Assembly (NCBI GenBank): GCA_036768485.1
Contig: JAVLUZ010000340.1
Location: 6,738,134-6,802,133, forward strand
Direction of reading: 5' to 3'
Length of the DNA: 64,000 nt
Origin: Mermis nigrescens
Taxonomy: Eukaryota; Nematoda; Enoplea; Mermithida; Mermithidae
In this document: piece by piece, positions 10,601-23,699 of the stretch
Numbering within the stretch: the stretch's first letter is position 1
Layout: every line of letters begins with the position of its first letter
Made by a program: the position numbers and the translations under genes
The notes under the pieces: model-generated
The model's database searches: none
Told to the model about the DNA's origin: nothing
What the model saw: the letters and a program-made list of their open reading frames with translations, nothing else

Positions 10601-13600
10601 TTGCTGCTTCATGTCTTCACTAAATTTTATGAACTTCGATTTTTAACTCCACTTTTAAAGAACCGATAACCGACTCCAAAAAAGATCGGTTCCGGTTCCG
10701 GTTCCGCTTCTAAGAAAATCAAATAATCGGTTCTGGTTCCGGTTCTTGGGAAATCAAAAAAATCGGTTCTCGGTTCCGGTTCCGGTTCCAAGAAAATGGT
10801 CGGTTCCAGCCGGCCGGCACATCCCTAGTGGGCAGCACCAAAATTCTGGGGTGGGGGGGGTGAAAAAATTTCTGGAGGGGGTGAAAAAATTTTTAAAGGT
10901 CGAAAAATGGTCTTAAAAGTGGTCGTATGGCGAAAAAAAACACCATTTTTCGACGTTTCTCATCGAGCACTATCCAATGGCATCAAAAAATTGCTAAAAA
11001 AGCAAAATAATTTTTTTCTGGGGAAGGGGTATTTTGATTTCTGGGGGGGGGTATTTCAACTTCTGGGAGGTGCATACCCCCCAAACCCCCATGCCCATGT
11101 GTGCATACGACCACTTCTAATACCATTTTTTGACCTTTGAAAATTTTTTCATCCCCCCAGAATTTCGATGCTGCCCACCTATGTTGATAACCCCATACCC
11201 CAGTGTGCACGTGTAGTATACATATTTACTTGAAGGAAACAATTCAAAGCATCATTATGCGTGGCAGCGGGAGGCTTGGCGAAAAGGGTAGTAGCCACCT
11301 GTCGTTCAAACCAAGACAAGTTAGCAACCCCATAGCACCAACGACCGCACAAATGATGCAAAACAGGGTCGTCCGGTCTCAGATCCAGTGCGCGATCTAT
11401 GTGCATCTGAGAAACGAAGCGACAATAAGAATTAAAACAAAAGCCAATTTTAGATAAACAAAATTGGGAAAACAACCGGAAGAAAATCTTGCGAACCAGC
11501 ATGTAATTTCAGTCAAGTCGGAGTAATATATGATAAATTGCTAATGTTTCAAATCAGCTGAAGCGCACGTGAAAACGAGCAGCTACATTATTTAAATGTT
11601 TCTGTAAAACTTAATAGAAACTGATCGTACAACACAATTGTTAGTTTTCAATCTAAATCTACTACGAATTGTCACTGAACTTATTTTCATCAAACAGAAG
11701 ATTAGCAAGATTGGCTAGGAGGGGGTTTGGGGGAGGTTTTCACCTCCTCCTTGAATTCGCGATTTTTCGAAAGTTCCCAAAAATTTTCTTGAAATTTCTA
11801 AAAAGGTGCTTTTTTAAGCGTTTTTGCTCGAAAGTGTAGAATTTTTGGTGCTTCTCGCCATATACTCATGTTTTGACTATATTTTGTTCAATTTTTTTCG
11901 ACTTTATTTTTTCGAAATTTTTCTATGATTTTATGATCTTGAAAGATAGAGAATCGCCAGAAACGCCGAAAAACTAAGTTTTCGACGCGTACCTGCCATT
12001 TTTGGGCCTAGAAAAGACACTTTAAAATTTCAACCCCCCTAGAATTCCCATGCTGTACATGTCTGATCAAGACCCACTTGCAATTAGGCCAACATACTCA
12101 TAGCCTCATAGCTAACGAGACAAAGCTTTAGAGGCTCGCACGAAAGCTTTTTGGTCTTTTTTTACAAGTACAGACTCCTTGAGACAAAAATGCAATAGAT
12201 AATTTTAGATTTTTTTACGCGATGATCTCCAGAAATTCTGACCAATTTTGCCTCTCATCACCAATTTTTGCAAACGTGTCATGCATGTCTATAAAGTTCA
12301 GGCGCAATTAAACACAACATAGGTTGAGACTTATCGGTGCTTGCAACTAATTCACTAAGATTGTCTACTGTCTATTTTATCTTCATAAATCTGTCCAAAT
12401 AGTCAGTGATCAATCTTTGTATAGTCTCATCAGCAAATTTTTTGAAATCCAGTGTCATACATGGGCAGCAGCCAAATTCTGGGGGTATGCGAGTGTAAAA
12501 CTGGCAAAATCCACAAAAAGATGGTACGAATTCAATTATGGGGGTCTGTCGGATTCTCAGGGGAGTCTAACTTTTCCAAACCCACGTGTGGTGGTCACTA
12601 TTGTTCGAGGCTCATAAAAAATTTTGATGCTGGGCGCAAAAAGGGCAAACCGATTGAGCGCTACTCCAGACTGCTTAATTCCTAGATATGCTGACGTCTG
12701 CAGCCTAACTCAGACAACGTTAAGCAAATTCATTAGAATTTTGTTTTCTGCAAAACAAATAATATCAATCACATACAATTTCACGTAAAGTTTCATCTAA
12801 TCCGCTAAAATATCCCCGGAATAAACAGAAAAAAATTCTGTGTGAAAAAAATTAGTTTTCGGAATAAAACTTGTAGCAAATTACGCACGTACTTTATATA
12901 CATACACGTATAGGTACTTCTTTTAAAAAAATTTATACTCCGTCAAATATAACCCAATGTATAGAATTTTAAAAAAAATTTGCTCGAACAGACTTTCCTG
13001 AAAGCTTTGTGTATTTACAAAGGAGTCCGTTAAAAAATGAGGGCGGCCGAAAATTTTACCAGATTAATTTCATTGGACCATCTACATGATAAATTTTCGC
13101 TTTAATCCATATTGAGAATAATAAAGTACATACCTTAAACTTGTGACCATCTTCAATTTTTTGTTTCATGCCAACGAAATCGTTCATGACGCCCAAGGTT
13201 AAGGCGCACCATTTATGCACATCAGCATTGTCTTCTTTTAATGCCAATGCCTCAAATGCATATCTCTGGGCTGCACACATATAATAGCATGGTATGGTAT
13301 TCATAATATGTACTATGGGGTACATGCACGTAGCGGCTCTAAATATTGGGTGGGGGTCTCCGGCCATTTTTAGGGGGGCGTAAAGGACCGCATTTTTGGC
13401 CAAAAATGGCCGAAAAACTCTAAAAACAACCAAAGCATTAAATTTTTTTCTGAAAACTGAGAAGGTGCCAAAATTTTTTGGCTCTGGGGGGATGGGGGAC
13501 AATCAACTTTAGATGGGGGATCCCCGAACCTCCTTTTACATCTATGGTACAACGAACAAAATTAAAAGTTCAAACAAGTAAACTTTACGATAATATGGTC

Positions 13601-15140
13601 TGTAAAAGACGAAAAGACGAAACAGCAAATAATTAAATCGTATCTAAATGACTTAGTAGTGATTGAGGGATACACAATGGCCAATCATATTAGATAAGAG
13701 CACAAAGCTCAAGCGCACAGTATGGTCAGCCTGCAGGCCAGCTGGAGACTTAATTTAGCTTGAATAGGTTAAAGCCTGATATGAATGCGAGAATGCCGTA
13801 AAAAATATCTCAAATCACAGCTTCGGGCCTATTTGTGACAGTTTTGCTTAAAGGTCTTGATTTTCATGCATTTCCGAACTCAATTTTGCCTTCCAATAAA
13901 TTTCTTTTCTTTCCTTATGGATCTGGATCAGACAATACGGGAATTTCTGGGTATATAATTTCATGAACGGCAGAAAGGTAAAATTTTCTAGCGTTAATAA
14001 TGCTTAATGAAAAATGCAAATCGATAAAAGTCAAAACTTTTTTTGCCAAACAATATACGTATCCTTGACTTAAACCAAAAACTGAAACCTAATGTACTTT
14101 TAACTATTTTTAGAGCATCTCAGAAACAGCTTTGTAGCTGACCGACACACTATGCGGTATTCACTACGGTCTATGTTAGACATGCATGTAGGGTTCTAAA
14201 CTCCCACAAGAGAAAAATGGGGAATTTTCTGGGGAAACTGATGCAAAATGAAGGCCAAAAACGGAAATTATTATCAAAAGTGGTTGCAGTTGACCAGAAG
14301 CTGTGATAACGTAGTTTTAATGATATTTTAGCATTCATATTAGTTTTTGAGGTCATTTGGGTCCACAAAAGCTTATTACTGACCTTAAAGACCGGATGAT
14401 TCTCTCCCTGATCGGCCATGCGGTACATCTAAGGTCTAGACCAGGGTTGCCAAGTTGGGGGTTTTACCTTCATTTTGAGGGTTTTTTGAGGCCTTTGGAG
14501 GAATTTTTCAGCGATTGGGGCTTTCTTACGCCTATGCTTAACCACTGGTTGTGGGGTTTTTCAAGGCAGTTTGAGGTAAAATTGGGGAGTTTTTAATGGC
14601 AACCCCGGTCTAGCTAAATTTACAACTTTTAATAAACCTGCACGTGCGCGCATGGATAAGAACACGAGACCTAGGTTTTTCGGCATCAACACTTATTTTC
14701 ACGTTTTACAAATGGTTTCTGCTATCGATACAATTGCGACCCCATTGAGAAAGCCAAAATTCCCAACTGAATATAAGACTTGCAGCTATAAACGGCATGA
14801 AGTACAAGTTTACATTTGTTTTATTGAATTTTACATTTTCTCAGACTTTGAAGCTTTCGTTCTATCGTATATACTACATGAATTCCGAAGATCCGCAAGT
14901 CACTTAACCAAATATTGGTTGAAGCTCCATTTTTTTCTGCGAATGACTAAGCTATGACGATTAACGTCAACATCAAACGCAGTGATATCGCTTTCTTAAT
15001 TTTTCAATGAATTTTTCAGTCCGCAGAAACCAGAATTAGACGCAGCCGCACGTAAATATAGTTGCCGCCTTGAGAAATGCACTCTCTGCATTTTTGTTAC
15101 AACGCAAGCCGACATTGCAGCAAAAAGTATACAAGATTCT

Positions 15141-15238
<98 letters not shown>

Positions 15239-18200
15239 TTTTCAATCATATCACAACAACTTTCAGAAATACGTGTGTTTACCATACATGATCGAGAGGG
15301 GGTTTCACCACCAAAAACATTTATAATCCCCCTTCAAAAAATTTGTCCAGCCCTTCAGAATTTGCGATTTACTGAAAAATTCCAAAAGTTGGGTTCGTTT
15401 TTAAAGCGTTTTTTAGCTGCCTGTTTGCTCGCTAAGTATAAAATTTTCGGCCTTCACGCCATATACCCATTTTTTGATAATATTTTCTTCAATTTATTCG
15501 AATTTTTTATTTCTTTCAATTTTTTTGTTTTTATGCACTAGAAAGACAAAGTATCGTTGAAAACGTCGAAGACGATGTTTCTAACGCGTATCCGCCATTT
15601 TTAGCCAAAAAACCACTTTAAAAGCTCACGCCCCAGAATTCTCACACTGTTCACGTCTGAAGGAACTAGTGATGCAAATGTTTGCTCGTACCTTCCAAGC
15701 ACAAGGACCGCCTTTTAGCTTGATCGCGATTCAATAACGTCTGACCGTACAAATAAGATGCCATTGCGAATCGCCACAAATACTCGTAGCTTGATTTACC
15801 CTGCAATTGATTCGAGTAATAATGAATTTTTTAATGTAGCGGCTCAAAATTTGGATAGGATAATTGATCACATAAATGACCTTTCGGTCAAAAACAGTAA
15901 AAAGGCACCTAAAAAGCTTAAAAAGCAGGTTTTTAACCAAAAGTCGGGATGAGGGAGCTAAAAACTCTTGAAGATACGGTAAAGGCAACCGATTTTAGGC
16001 GCGATATTACTATCCACTTTTACATGACGGGGTGTTGCAAGCCACCCGCTAAAAGTACTTGAATTAGGGGTATTGGTAAGGTACATATGTATGTGTCCAA
16101 ATGTATCCACGAAGGTTATTATACGCTATGCATACATGTAAATGAAGGTCCATAGACAAAGGGGGCAAGGAGGGCAGTAACACCCCTCAGAAACAGAAAA
16201 AATTTTGTTTCTCACAAGGGTCCGACAAAGAAAGGAATGAAAAATTCTCAAAGGAGAGAATGAAAAATATGAAATTGTGAGGCAGTTTCCATTGGCTTAA
16301 ATATGTGAGCTTGCTTGTTTAATTTTTGAAAATACGTGTTCTTGTTACTTAAGATGACTTAGTAATCATAAAAATGATTAGCTGCATACTTACTTATCGT
16401 TGCATACCTATTATAGCGTAATAACCTTCGTGAACACATATGGACACAGACCTTACCAATACCGATATTAGGTACTTTCCGATTCATTTTCACCCGGTAC
16501 TCACGCAATAACTGACTTTCGGCCCCAAAATTCAGAAAGTTTCTGACCACCCCCCGATTGTTGGCAAAAACTTGCGTTTTTGGCCATTTTCAGGTGCTTT
16601 TTGTTGTTGATTAAAGCCAACAGATTGTGCTAAGGTGGCACCTGATTTGAATTGTAATACTGAAATTTACAACTAACAGACTCTGTATAACATTATTAAT
16701 TAGGCATACGCAACACGTTCCATTTTTGAATAAGAGCAATCACGATTTTTTACCTTTAAGTTTAAATTTCAAAGTGTGACAGTTCAATCGACAGTTGATG
16801 ATGACTCATCGAAAATTATCAAAATGTAGTACACTTATAGAAACTATACGTGGGAGTAAGGGATCTGAGAGGTTTGGAACCCACCCACCAGAATCTGAAA
16901 CCCCTCAGAATCGGTAGTCCCAGAATTGTAATTTTGGTGTTATGTTTGGCAATTCGGCCCCATCAAACCCCCAGAATTTTGAAGCTGCCCATGTACGATA
17001 GGCACCAATAGAAGTAAATAATAGGAAAAGTATAACTTTGAGATAGTTGGCTTGCAAAATCTGATAAGCGTTCGCTCGAGCTTCGTCCGAGCCCTTTGCC
17101 TGCAGCGAATCTGTCGAGTCTAATATACGACTCAACCAGGATTCCATATCTGTCTTCGCTGCATTAATATCGCGCGTATAAAATTCCTCTATTTGTTTAC
17201 TTGATTCCGCATCATCTCCGGAACTCCTTCGAGAAAAATGCACACAAATTTGAAAATGTAAAGGAAAAATGCGCAAAATGGTTTCGAGGAAGCATGCAGG
17301 ATTTGAAGAAAGGCATGCACATACGAACGTGTGATGCGTTCAGATTCAATGCTTTTAAATTTGTCGTAAAAATCAGACATGTAACAGCTCAAAATTTTGG
17401 TAAGTCAGCCAATTGTAGGAAGAAAGGTAAATAACCTTCAATTTTTGGCCGAAAATGGCAAAAAAGGCACGTAAAAATAGTCAAAAAAAACAAGTTTCTG
17501 GCAAAAAAATGATGGGTCAAAATTTTTGACTTTAGGGTGATGGGGAACGATCGACTTTGGGTGGGGATCAGACATGCACGTTGGAGAGGTTGTGGGGCTA
17601 GACTCCCCAAAATATAACAAGAAATTTTGTGGTAAAAATAAGGCAAAACGAGGGCCGAAAATAAATTAAAATTGAAAACTCTTCAAAGTTGCTCGAAATT
17701 TACCAGAAACCATCGAATAAGGTAGGTTTAACGCTACTCTAGCATTTAGACCAGTTTTAAGGCCATTTTGGCCCAAAAAGCTCGATTTTTGACCCCCACC
17801 CAGAACGGCTGATGTCCCAGATAAGCCATGCTGTGCATCTATGGTGGGGATCCCCGCATCTCGCCTGTTACATGTATGTCTAGAAAAGTAAAAAATTTAA
17901 AAAAAACCAAAAATCATAAGATTGGATCCTAGTCTCGTGATATCTAATTTTTTCAAAAACTGGCATTTTTATAGCTTTACAAAAAATTATAATCTAGCTA
18001 TTTTTCGACAAAATTATGATATGAAAATTGTAGTAAACCGAAATTTCAAGCTGTTATACGTACCTGTATACATATCGGTTACAAATGGACACGGGATGAG
18101 AGGAGTATTAGCTCAACCTGAAATTTTGGAAAATCAGGTACTGGGAGGCTATCTTGGGAAAATTTAAGGCGTAATAGAATTTTTGAGCATTGGATGGAAA

Positions 18201-21200
18201 AAGTCCAAACGTTAACGAAATTTGTAATTAAATCAGTTAGTTTACAGAAAATGTTGATTATTTGGATGAAGTTCTGCTTTTTATTATCAATAAAATTTAA
18301 ATACAAACTGAGTTCACGACTTAAACATGATAAAAAAACATGTATTTATTCGATAAAATTCATTCTAAATTTAATCATCTTCATCAAAAGCAGCATTTCA
18401 AGAGGTTAACGGAAGGTCGTAAAAAAGTTTAAGAAGCTGAAAAGGCATATTATTATGACCGATGTTTCCTATTTGAGCATTCCCTGGTTTAACTCCATCA
18501 AGCCACACACGTACTTATGGTTGAAATATAAGTTAAAGGATGGTATCCAATAGCACGGGTGAGAGGCAGTGTTAATCCCCCTGAGCTTTAGATAAGTGAT
18601 GGCTATATCGCCATGGCTGGAAAAAACATTGCTACATATGTACTCGTAGCCTTTTTTGGCTCAGAAAACTAGCTATATAGCCTTTTTTAAACTAAAAACC
18701 ATACCGTATGAGTTCAGAAATGCTATACAGTTGTTTTTTCTAAGTTTTAAAAGGATTTATAGATTTATCCGATTTCAAGAAGAGCTAAATAGCTATTTTT
18801 AGTCCAAAAAAGCTATTAGGTATGTTTCTGAGTCTAAAAAGACTATATACAGGGTTGGCCATAAAAAAGACTACACCCGATGTTACACCATAACCTGGGC
18901 AATAGTGGTAATAGAATTTTACGACAGTTTGTGTGATAGAGCGGATTTCCTAAACATCACTTTGACATGTTTAAACCCCATAGCTTCTGCATTGTCTCTC
19001 ATTACTAAGCATATTGGTATCCTTTTTTGACAATATATGCAATCAAAAAATTAATTAGCACATATTATAAAACTTTAGAGTTAATACGCGACCTACTAGG
19101 TATTAAAAGTTCATTATATCGTCAAAAGATGGAATATACATATTGACGACAGAACCAATGACACCTTCGGCGTTTAAACAATATCAAATTAGCAGCTTAA
19201 CAAAGCACGATAACGCACGAACCGTTCGCAACTGATCAAAAGTTTTTACATAGTTCGAAAGCAGAGATTTTTATCTATTGAATGCAGTTGGCCTTAAAGC
19301 TTTGCCGAAGTTATGACCTTTAATATCGGAGTGTAGCCTTTTTTTGGCCTACCCTGTATTTGTCATAAATGCTCGTAAACGATGATTTTTAAAGAAAGGG
19401 ATCGTTTTTTGCAAAGCACTCAGCTATCTCCAAGCTTCTGATTTTCACCCATCACTGGAAGTTTGACCTGGCGCACCTATGAAGGAGGGATTCCACCAAT
19501 CCCTCTAATTCGCAAACCCGAATTATAGCTATAAAGTACTATTGAACTGTTTTTTAAGTTTAACAATAAGTATCAGATGCACTGCTCAATCTGTGATCGA
19601 AAAATATTTTTAAAATTCTTATCAAAGATCAGCAACAAAAATTTTGACCAAGATTTTCACTAAAAAGCGGAAAATACTTTTGAAGCGCGCAGCTCGCTTC
19701 ATAATACATTTTGCTTTATACAACAATCTATGTATTTCATTCACAAGTTATAAAATCAATCTGGAAATGAGTTGGAAAAAACGAAGTTAGAATACATACA
19801 TAGGTATGCATGCATTACACACTGGAAATACTAAGTCAAAAAAAGAATAAATGATAAAGAACTACAATGTTTCGTACTACATAAATTTAATATTACAAGG
19901 ATAGATGTGTATTTTTTTGATGATTTTAGCCCTTTTATCATGATTTTTCAATTTTTTTCGGCGCTTCGCGAAGGGATAGCACCCATTTACGACGTTTACT
20001 GACTCTCTTGGCGCTCTACAATACCTAAATTTACGTCAGAATAGTAATTTTCGTGCAGAACAAAGATTTTGTGGATTCCACAATGCATTCTCGAGTGTTT
20101 TTGGGCGATTAGTGTCGATTTCTGCATTAATTTTGCGAGTTTTCTATCATAAGAAAACTTTGAAAAATTTCAAGATTTCTTTTACTTTTTTGCATCGAAA
20201 ATAATTTTGCCTATCAAAAGACAGCGAAAAAGCGGTACTTTGAGCATAATATACGAATTTTTGGACAATGTTTGATACTTTTAGGAAAATTCCGGGTTCC
20301 GCCTTCCCCTGTCAGAAAATCCTGGATCCGCCACTGGATATAACTAAAAGGGTATTAATCTAATTAATATAAGTCGCGATACCACAAAAAATGATTCAAA
20401 TGAAGAAAAGGAGGAAGGAATTAAAAATAAAATAAAAGAACAAATAAACGGAAAGGTGAAAAATTCAAAAACATGTAGATAAAAAAGCGGGTATACAAGG
20501 AAATAAATATGCTAGTGGACAAACGAAAATAGACAAATTAGGAGTTGGTGTAGTCTCTACATAAAAACATTCTTACTCGCAGAAGCTAGTAGCAGCATCG
20601 AAGTAAGCTTCAAGGCTGGTTTGAGACATTGATGAAAAGACCGATTTCTCTTCAAAAGTCATTGGCAAATAGTGTGATATTTAAAGATAATAAAAAATAA
20701 TTACATTCAATAATCAATTAAAAATCAATCACAGTCTATAGCCATAGCATTACATTTGCACACTGAAGATATATTAGGTCATATAATTTATCAATCTCCA
20801 AATCTTGGTGTAGAACATTAATACTAAAAATTTACAGATCTCAGGACCAGATGTAAACAAAAAATGAGAAAAAATTCTGTTTTGGTCAAATAAACCCCTA
20901 TAATAATTTAAATGATGTAAAGCGAAATTTTCATTGGACTACTCAGAAATTGTTATTGGAAAAAGACTTCTGATCTTCTGACAGTTTTAAAATTGAAAAA
21001 AAAAACATTTTCGAAACCAGTCCACAAGAAAGCACCTTATTTAATCGAGCAATATGGATGATTGTCCGGCCCGAAGCGAATATATTCATTGGCATGGAAA
21101 CGCTTAACACGCTTCAATATAAATGAATACCTGGGCCCCAAAACGTTTACTGTTAAATCTTCATTTAGTAGAAAAAATTTAATTTCCAAAAAATATCGCC

Positions 21201-23120
21201 CTTCAAATTTACTTAGTCAAACTTTCCCTCCAGCTTACCTCATAAAAGTCGGAAAATGCTATCGCCCAAGTAAGCCTCCGAGCAAGCCTGATGAGCAAAT
21301 AAAAGTGATAATGATTCCTTTTCTTCGAAACAGATTCGAGTATGTATTTTTTCACTGCTGGACACATATGCTTACTGGGTATATGAGGGGTATCCTTCTA
21401 CCAGGACTTTTGGAAGGCATACACCCCTCAGCATTTTGGACCAAGACTAATATCTTAAGCCATGAAAGTGCGTCTTATGACGCCTAACAGTGCAATTTCG
21501 AGTACGCATAATTATTTTTCAAGCAGCAGACTGCTCAATTGACTCATCCAGACACTTTCCTTTTATTATTTTGCATTATGTTACAGGTCATTCCATTGTC
21601 CTAATTGTAATTGCTTTCAAGCGAATTTCATGATAAATATGTATGAGAAATCAAATACGACTAATTGAATACAAAATTTTGACATTAAATAGCTAACTCA
21701 CTTACCCCCTCCCCCAATAAAATTCGATTTACCCCTTCCAGAGCTTTTGACCATGTGCGTGTATTGGCGACATACATAAGCCAGCCTTTCAATATTATGC
21801 TATAGTAAAATTTATGATGTGCGTACAAATGCCTCGGGTATTTTATGTACATATACGCACTGTACAAACAATAAATTTTTTGGCTATTATGAACTAAATG
21901 CTTTATGCAATTTACCTCCATTTCGTTCGATTTTTCTGCAGTCTTCATCAGGTCCGACTTTGTCATTTTCTAAATCAATGTATTGAGTCCCTTTCAATTT
22001 TAATTGCTGCACACTCTCTTTGAGATCACGAAGTTCTTGTTTGATGGCGATTATTTCGTCGCTGAAGAAAGTCCAAAAAAAGCTTCAGAATTAACTTGGA
22101 AATAAGCATTATCTAGGAATACATATGTTCCTTATATTCTACTTTAGAAAACCTAGTGATTGGCAGGCAATTCTAAGGACATAAGTTGAACATTCTACAA
22201 TAAAAGATTCTGCGAAACAGACTAGATTTCTTATATGGGAAAGGTAGGACTGACCAGAGATAAGTGAAATACAATTGTTCTTTTCACGTAGAGCCTCCTA
22301 TATGTTCTTTATGGTTGTTTGGTCCCCAACAGAATTGCTGCTAAGAATACGTGATGTTTTAAATGTTTTTGGAAATTTTTCGGCTCAAAATATCAAATTT
22401 TTACAAGTATTTCTTGACTATGCACACATTATTTGATTGATTTTTTTAGGAAAATGTAATTTGCGCAAGGAGGAAAACATCGTAATAGTTATTGATATAG
22501 ACACATTCAAATCAAAGATGCAAATTAGAATCTTTGAGGCTGACCCCAGAATTCCTGTTGCACACGTCTGATAAAAAATGTAAAAAAATCATAAAATAAT
22601 GGTACGAGATAATTTAATAATAGATATATTTCTATTTTTTTAAAGAAAAATTGGCAAGATCTATAGAGAAATTGAATGATAAATTACTTTATCTACCATT
22701 ACCTGGAAAATATTATCTTTTACAAGAAAAATTTTCAAAAGATTGCTTACATTATTGTTACTTGTTTTATATCATTCTTTACATCGTTATTCCTTTACAT
22801 ACCCGAGCTAACCCCGTATAATGATAATACTTTTTCTAGCTACCTACTTAATTATCACAGTACAGCAAAATAGCGAGAGGAGAAAAACAGACCTTTGTTT
22901 TAATTGGGTAGATACTTCTAAATTTTCCCAAAGACAGCTGTATATTAAATGGCAAGGGAGTCAGATTGTGTAATGAAGCTTACTTCAAACGAGCTAAATC
23001 AAAGGACTTCCGTCTGAATTTGTAGTAAACGAACACACATGTCAAACCGAGCAATGTTCCAGTAAACGAAGATGCAGCAATCATAAACACATTACGAAGA
23101 CCGCGCGATGAAGAGGTCAT
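7594..23120 (-). CDS. Regulator of microtubule dynamics family protein (RMDN/PTPIP51-like), complete, 9 exons
   Basis: TPR-like protein of the RMDN1-3 family; RMDN3/PTPIP51 tethers mitochondria to ER and carries lipids. Exons: 22984-23120, 21916-22061, 20577-20649, 17037-17226, 15692-15800, 13134-13270, 11230-11406, 7862-7993, 7594-7644 (1149 bp, 383 aa). Phases close (2, 1, 2, 0, 1, 0, 0, 0). An N-terminal membrane segment spans about residues 9-32, followed by the basic YYKFRRK. A predicted coiled coil (about 47-70, [20 protein letters not shown]) comes next, then a FFAT-like AYFDAAT (109-115). The conserved RMDN core follows: LWRFAMA (190-196), [59 protein letters not shown] and [17 protein letters not shown]. 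The exon 4 donor (AAA|GTTATA) is weak. The N-terminal anchor and FFAT-like motif favour RMDN3/2 over RMDN1, but I leave the paralogue open. Confidence 0.92.
8361..8397. other. Perfect 17-bp hairpin
   Basis: CATCTAAACTCCTTTCC and its exact reverse complement are separated by only TGG. It lies in the 3' flank side of a dispersed repeat also seen at 38150-38480, where the hairpin is absent. Confidence 0.8.
8891..10827. mobile_element. hAT-type element with CGGTTCC subterminal repeats
   Basis: Ends are TAGGGATGCTCCGGTTCC and (inverse) TAGGGATGTGCCGGCC; perfect 8-bp TSD GTGGGCAG at 8883-8890 and 10828-10835. TAGGGATG is a classic hAT end. About 150 bp at each end is made of repeated CGGTTCCGGTTC words in opposite orientation. 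There is no transposase ORF. Internal unique AT-rich sequence is interrupted by a family B element (9355-10409). Confidence 0.88.
9355..10409. mobile_element. Family B hAT-type element, 1055 bp, with C-like core
   Basis: CAATGGCGGATCTAGG...GAATCCGCCCCTG with perfect 8-bp TSD CTTGCAGC at 9347-9354 and 10410-10417. Its interior (about 9604-10040) closely resembles the family C MITE body (TTTGTACAAGGTCCGTTTGT, CTTTGTACAT). This is either a nested copy or a mosaic. Confidence 0.85.
11690..12065. repeat. Dispersed repeat, family F
   Basis: G-rich start (GGGGGTTTGGGGGAGG), then a body with AAGGTGCTTTTTTAAGCG, CTAGAAAGACA/GATAGAG-like, and an end AGAATTCCCATGCTGTACATG. Copies are near 15292-15660, 25270-25522, 34575-34930 and 43920-44290. 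All are non-coding. It lies in RMDN intron 6. Confidence 0.6.
13310..13560. repeat. Dispersed repeat, family L
   Basis: GGGGTACATGCACGTAGCGGC... to ...CTTTTACATCTATGG. The body has GGCCATTTTT and GGGGGATGGGGGAC. Related copies are at about 17390-17880, 46500-46898 and 61780-61975. In RMDN intron 5. Confidence 0.5.
15144..15233. repeat. (AT)n microsatellite, about 45 units
   Basis: About 90 bp of uninterrupted AT dinucleotides in an RMDN intron. It creates false poly-Ile/Tyr ORFs on both strands. Confidence 0.97.
15292..15660. repeat. Dispersed repeat, family F
   Basis: Same landmarks as the copy at 11690-12065 (GCTCGCT/GCCATATACCC, CTAGAAAGACA, AGAATTCTCACACTGTTC). It ends 32 bp below RMDN exon 5 (15692). 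Confidence 0.55.
17390..17880. repeat. Family L repeat copies
   Basis: Two adjoining diverged copies. They carry CATGTAACAGCTCAAAATTTTGG at the start, GGGGATCAGACATGCACG in the middle, and TGTTACATGTATG at the end. In RMDN intron 3. Confidence 0.45.
18608..18849. repeat. Dispersed repeat, family M
   Basis: Repeated AGCTATATAGCCTTTTTT-like words, each followed by CAGAAA. A second copy is at about 44450-44660. Non-coding. Confidence 0.45.
18850..19356. mobile_element. Mariner-type MITE, family E
   Basis: 507 bp: CAGGGTTGGCCATAAAAAAG...TTTTTTGGCCTACCCTG flanked by TA on both sides. Terminal inverted repeats extend through GACTACAC/GTGTAGCC. No transposase ORF. In RMDN intron 3. Confidence 0.78.
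19915..20336. mobile_element. Family B element fragment
   Basis: The right terminus AAATCCTGGATCCGCCACTG is clear; the left terminus is not. The interior has GGCGCTTCGCGAAGG, part of the recurrent hairpin motif. In RMDN intron 3. Confidence 0.45.
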
Positions 23121-23699
23121 TAGAACCAAATAAGATAAGTAAATAGCATACTGCCACAATACAGCCGCAAAACGAGCGAATTGAACATATCTATTCGATG
23201 ATAAAAAACAGGTTCAAATTGTCAAATTGTAGTGCACACGTCGTCAACTTTTATGCAAGAGGTACAAGGCTTATTCACTAATACGCCGTAAAACATGTGA
23301 TACGAAACTCAAAATTGAATACTCCAATATGGACGTCCGACAGATAAAAAATCGTTGCTTTTTAAATTACACAGCATTTTATTTCGAGGGGAAGAGGCCG
23401 AAAATTTTGAGGTCAGATATCTCGAGAAACATTCGGAGATGCGCAAAAATGAAGGGGATTTTTGAGCGTATCTCGACGAGCTCCATACAATAGTAGAGAA
23501 AAATTTCAAAAATTTTCACTTTATTCCATACTCATATTACACAAATCTATCGTTTAAATAATATAAACAATTGATTTCTCATCATTCATTCAATCAACGA
23601 ATAATTACCTACTAATGTCTTTGCATTAATCTTTGTGATTTACAAAGAAAAAAGAATATAGGAAATGCATTACTAGAAAATTCGACACGTACTACATGT

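Larger units (their letters stand above)
8710..11183. mobile_element. Composite family A element interrupted by a hAT element
   Basis: The left end CACACGTGGGCGTGG is at 8710 and the right end CCCACCTATG at 11183. The flanks GGGATAAC and TTGATAAC match at 6 of 8 positions. It contains inverted and direct family A segments, split by the 8891-10827 insertion. It lies in RMDN intron 7, ending 47 bp before exon 7 (11230). Confidence 0.6.

Noticed and set aside
15036..15541. Long ORFs with poly-Ile/Tyr on both strands
   Set aside because: They are translations of the (AT)n microsatellite and flanking repeat.
21062..21487. 141-codon plus-strand open frame in an RMDN intron
   Set aside because: It opens at TTG, its first ATG is far inside, and its 3' part looks like a repeat terminus. 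No domain is recognised.
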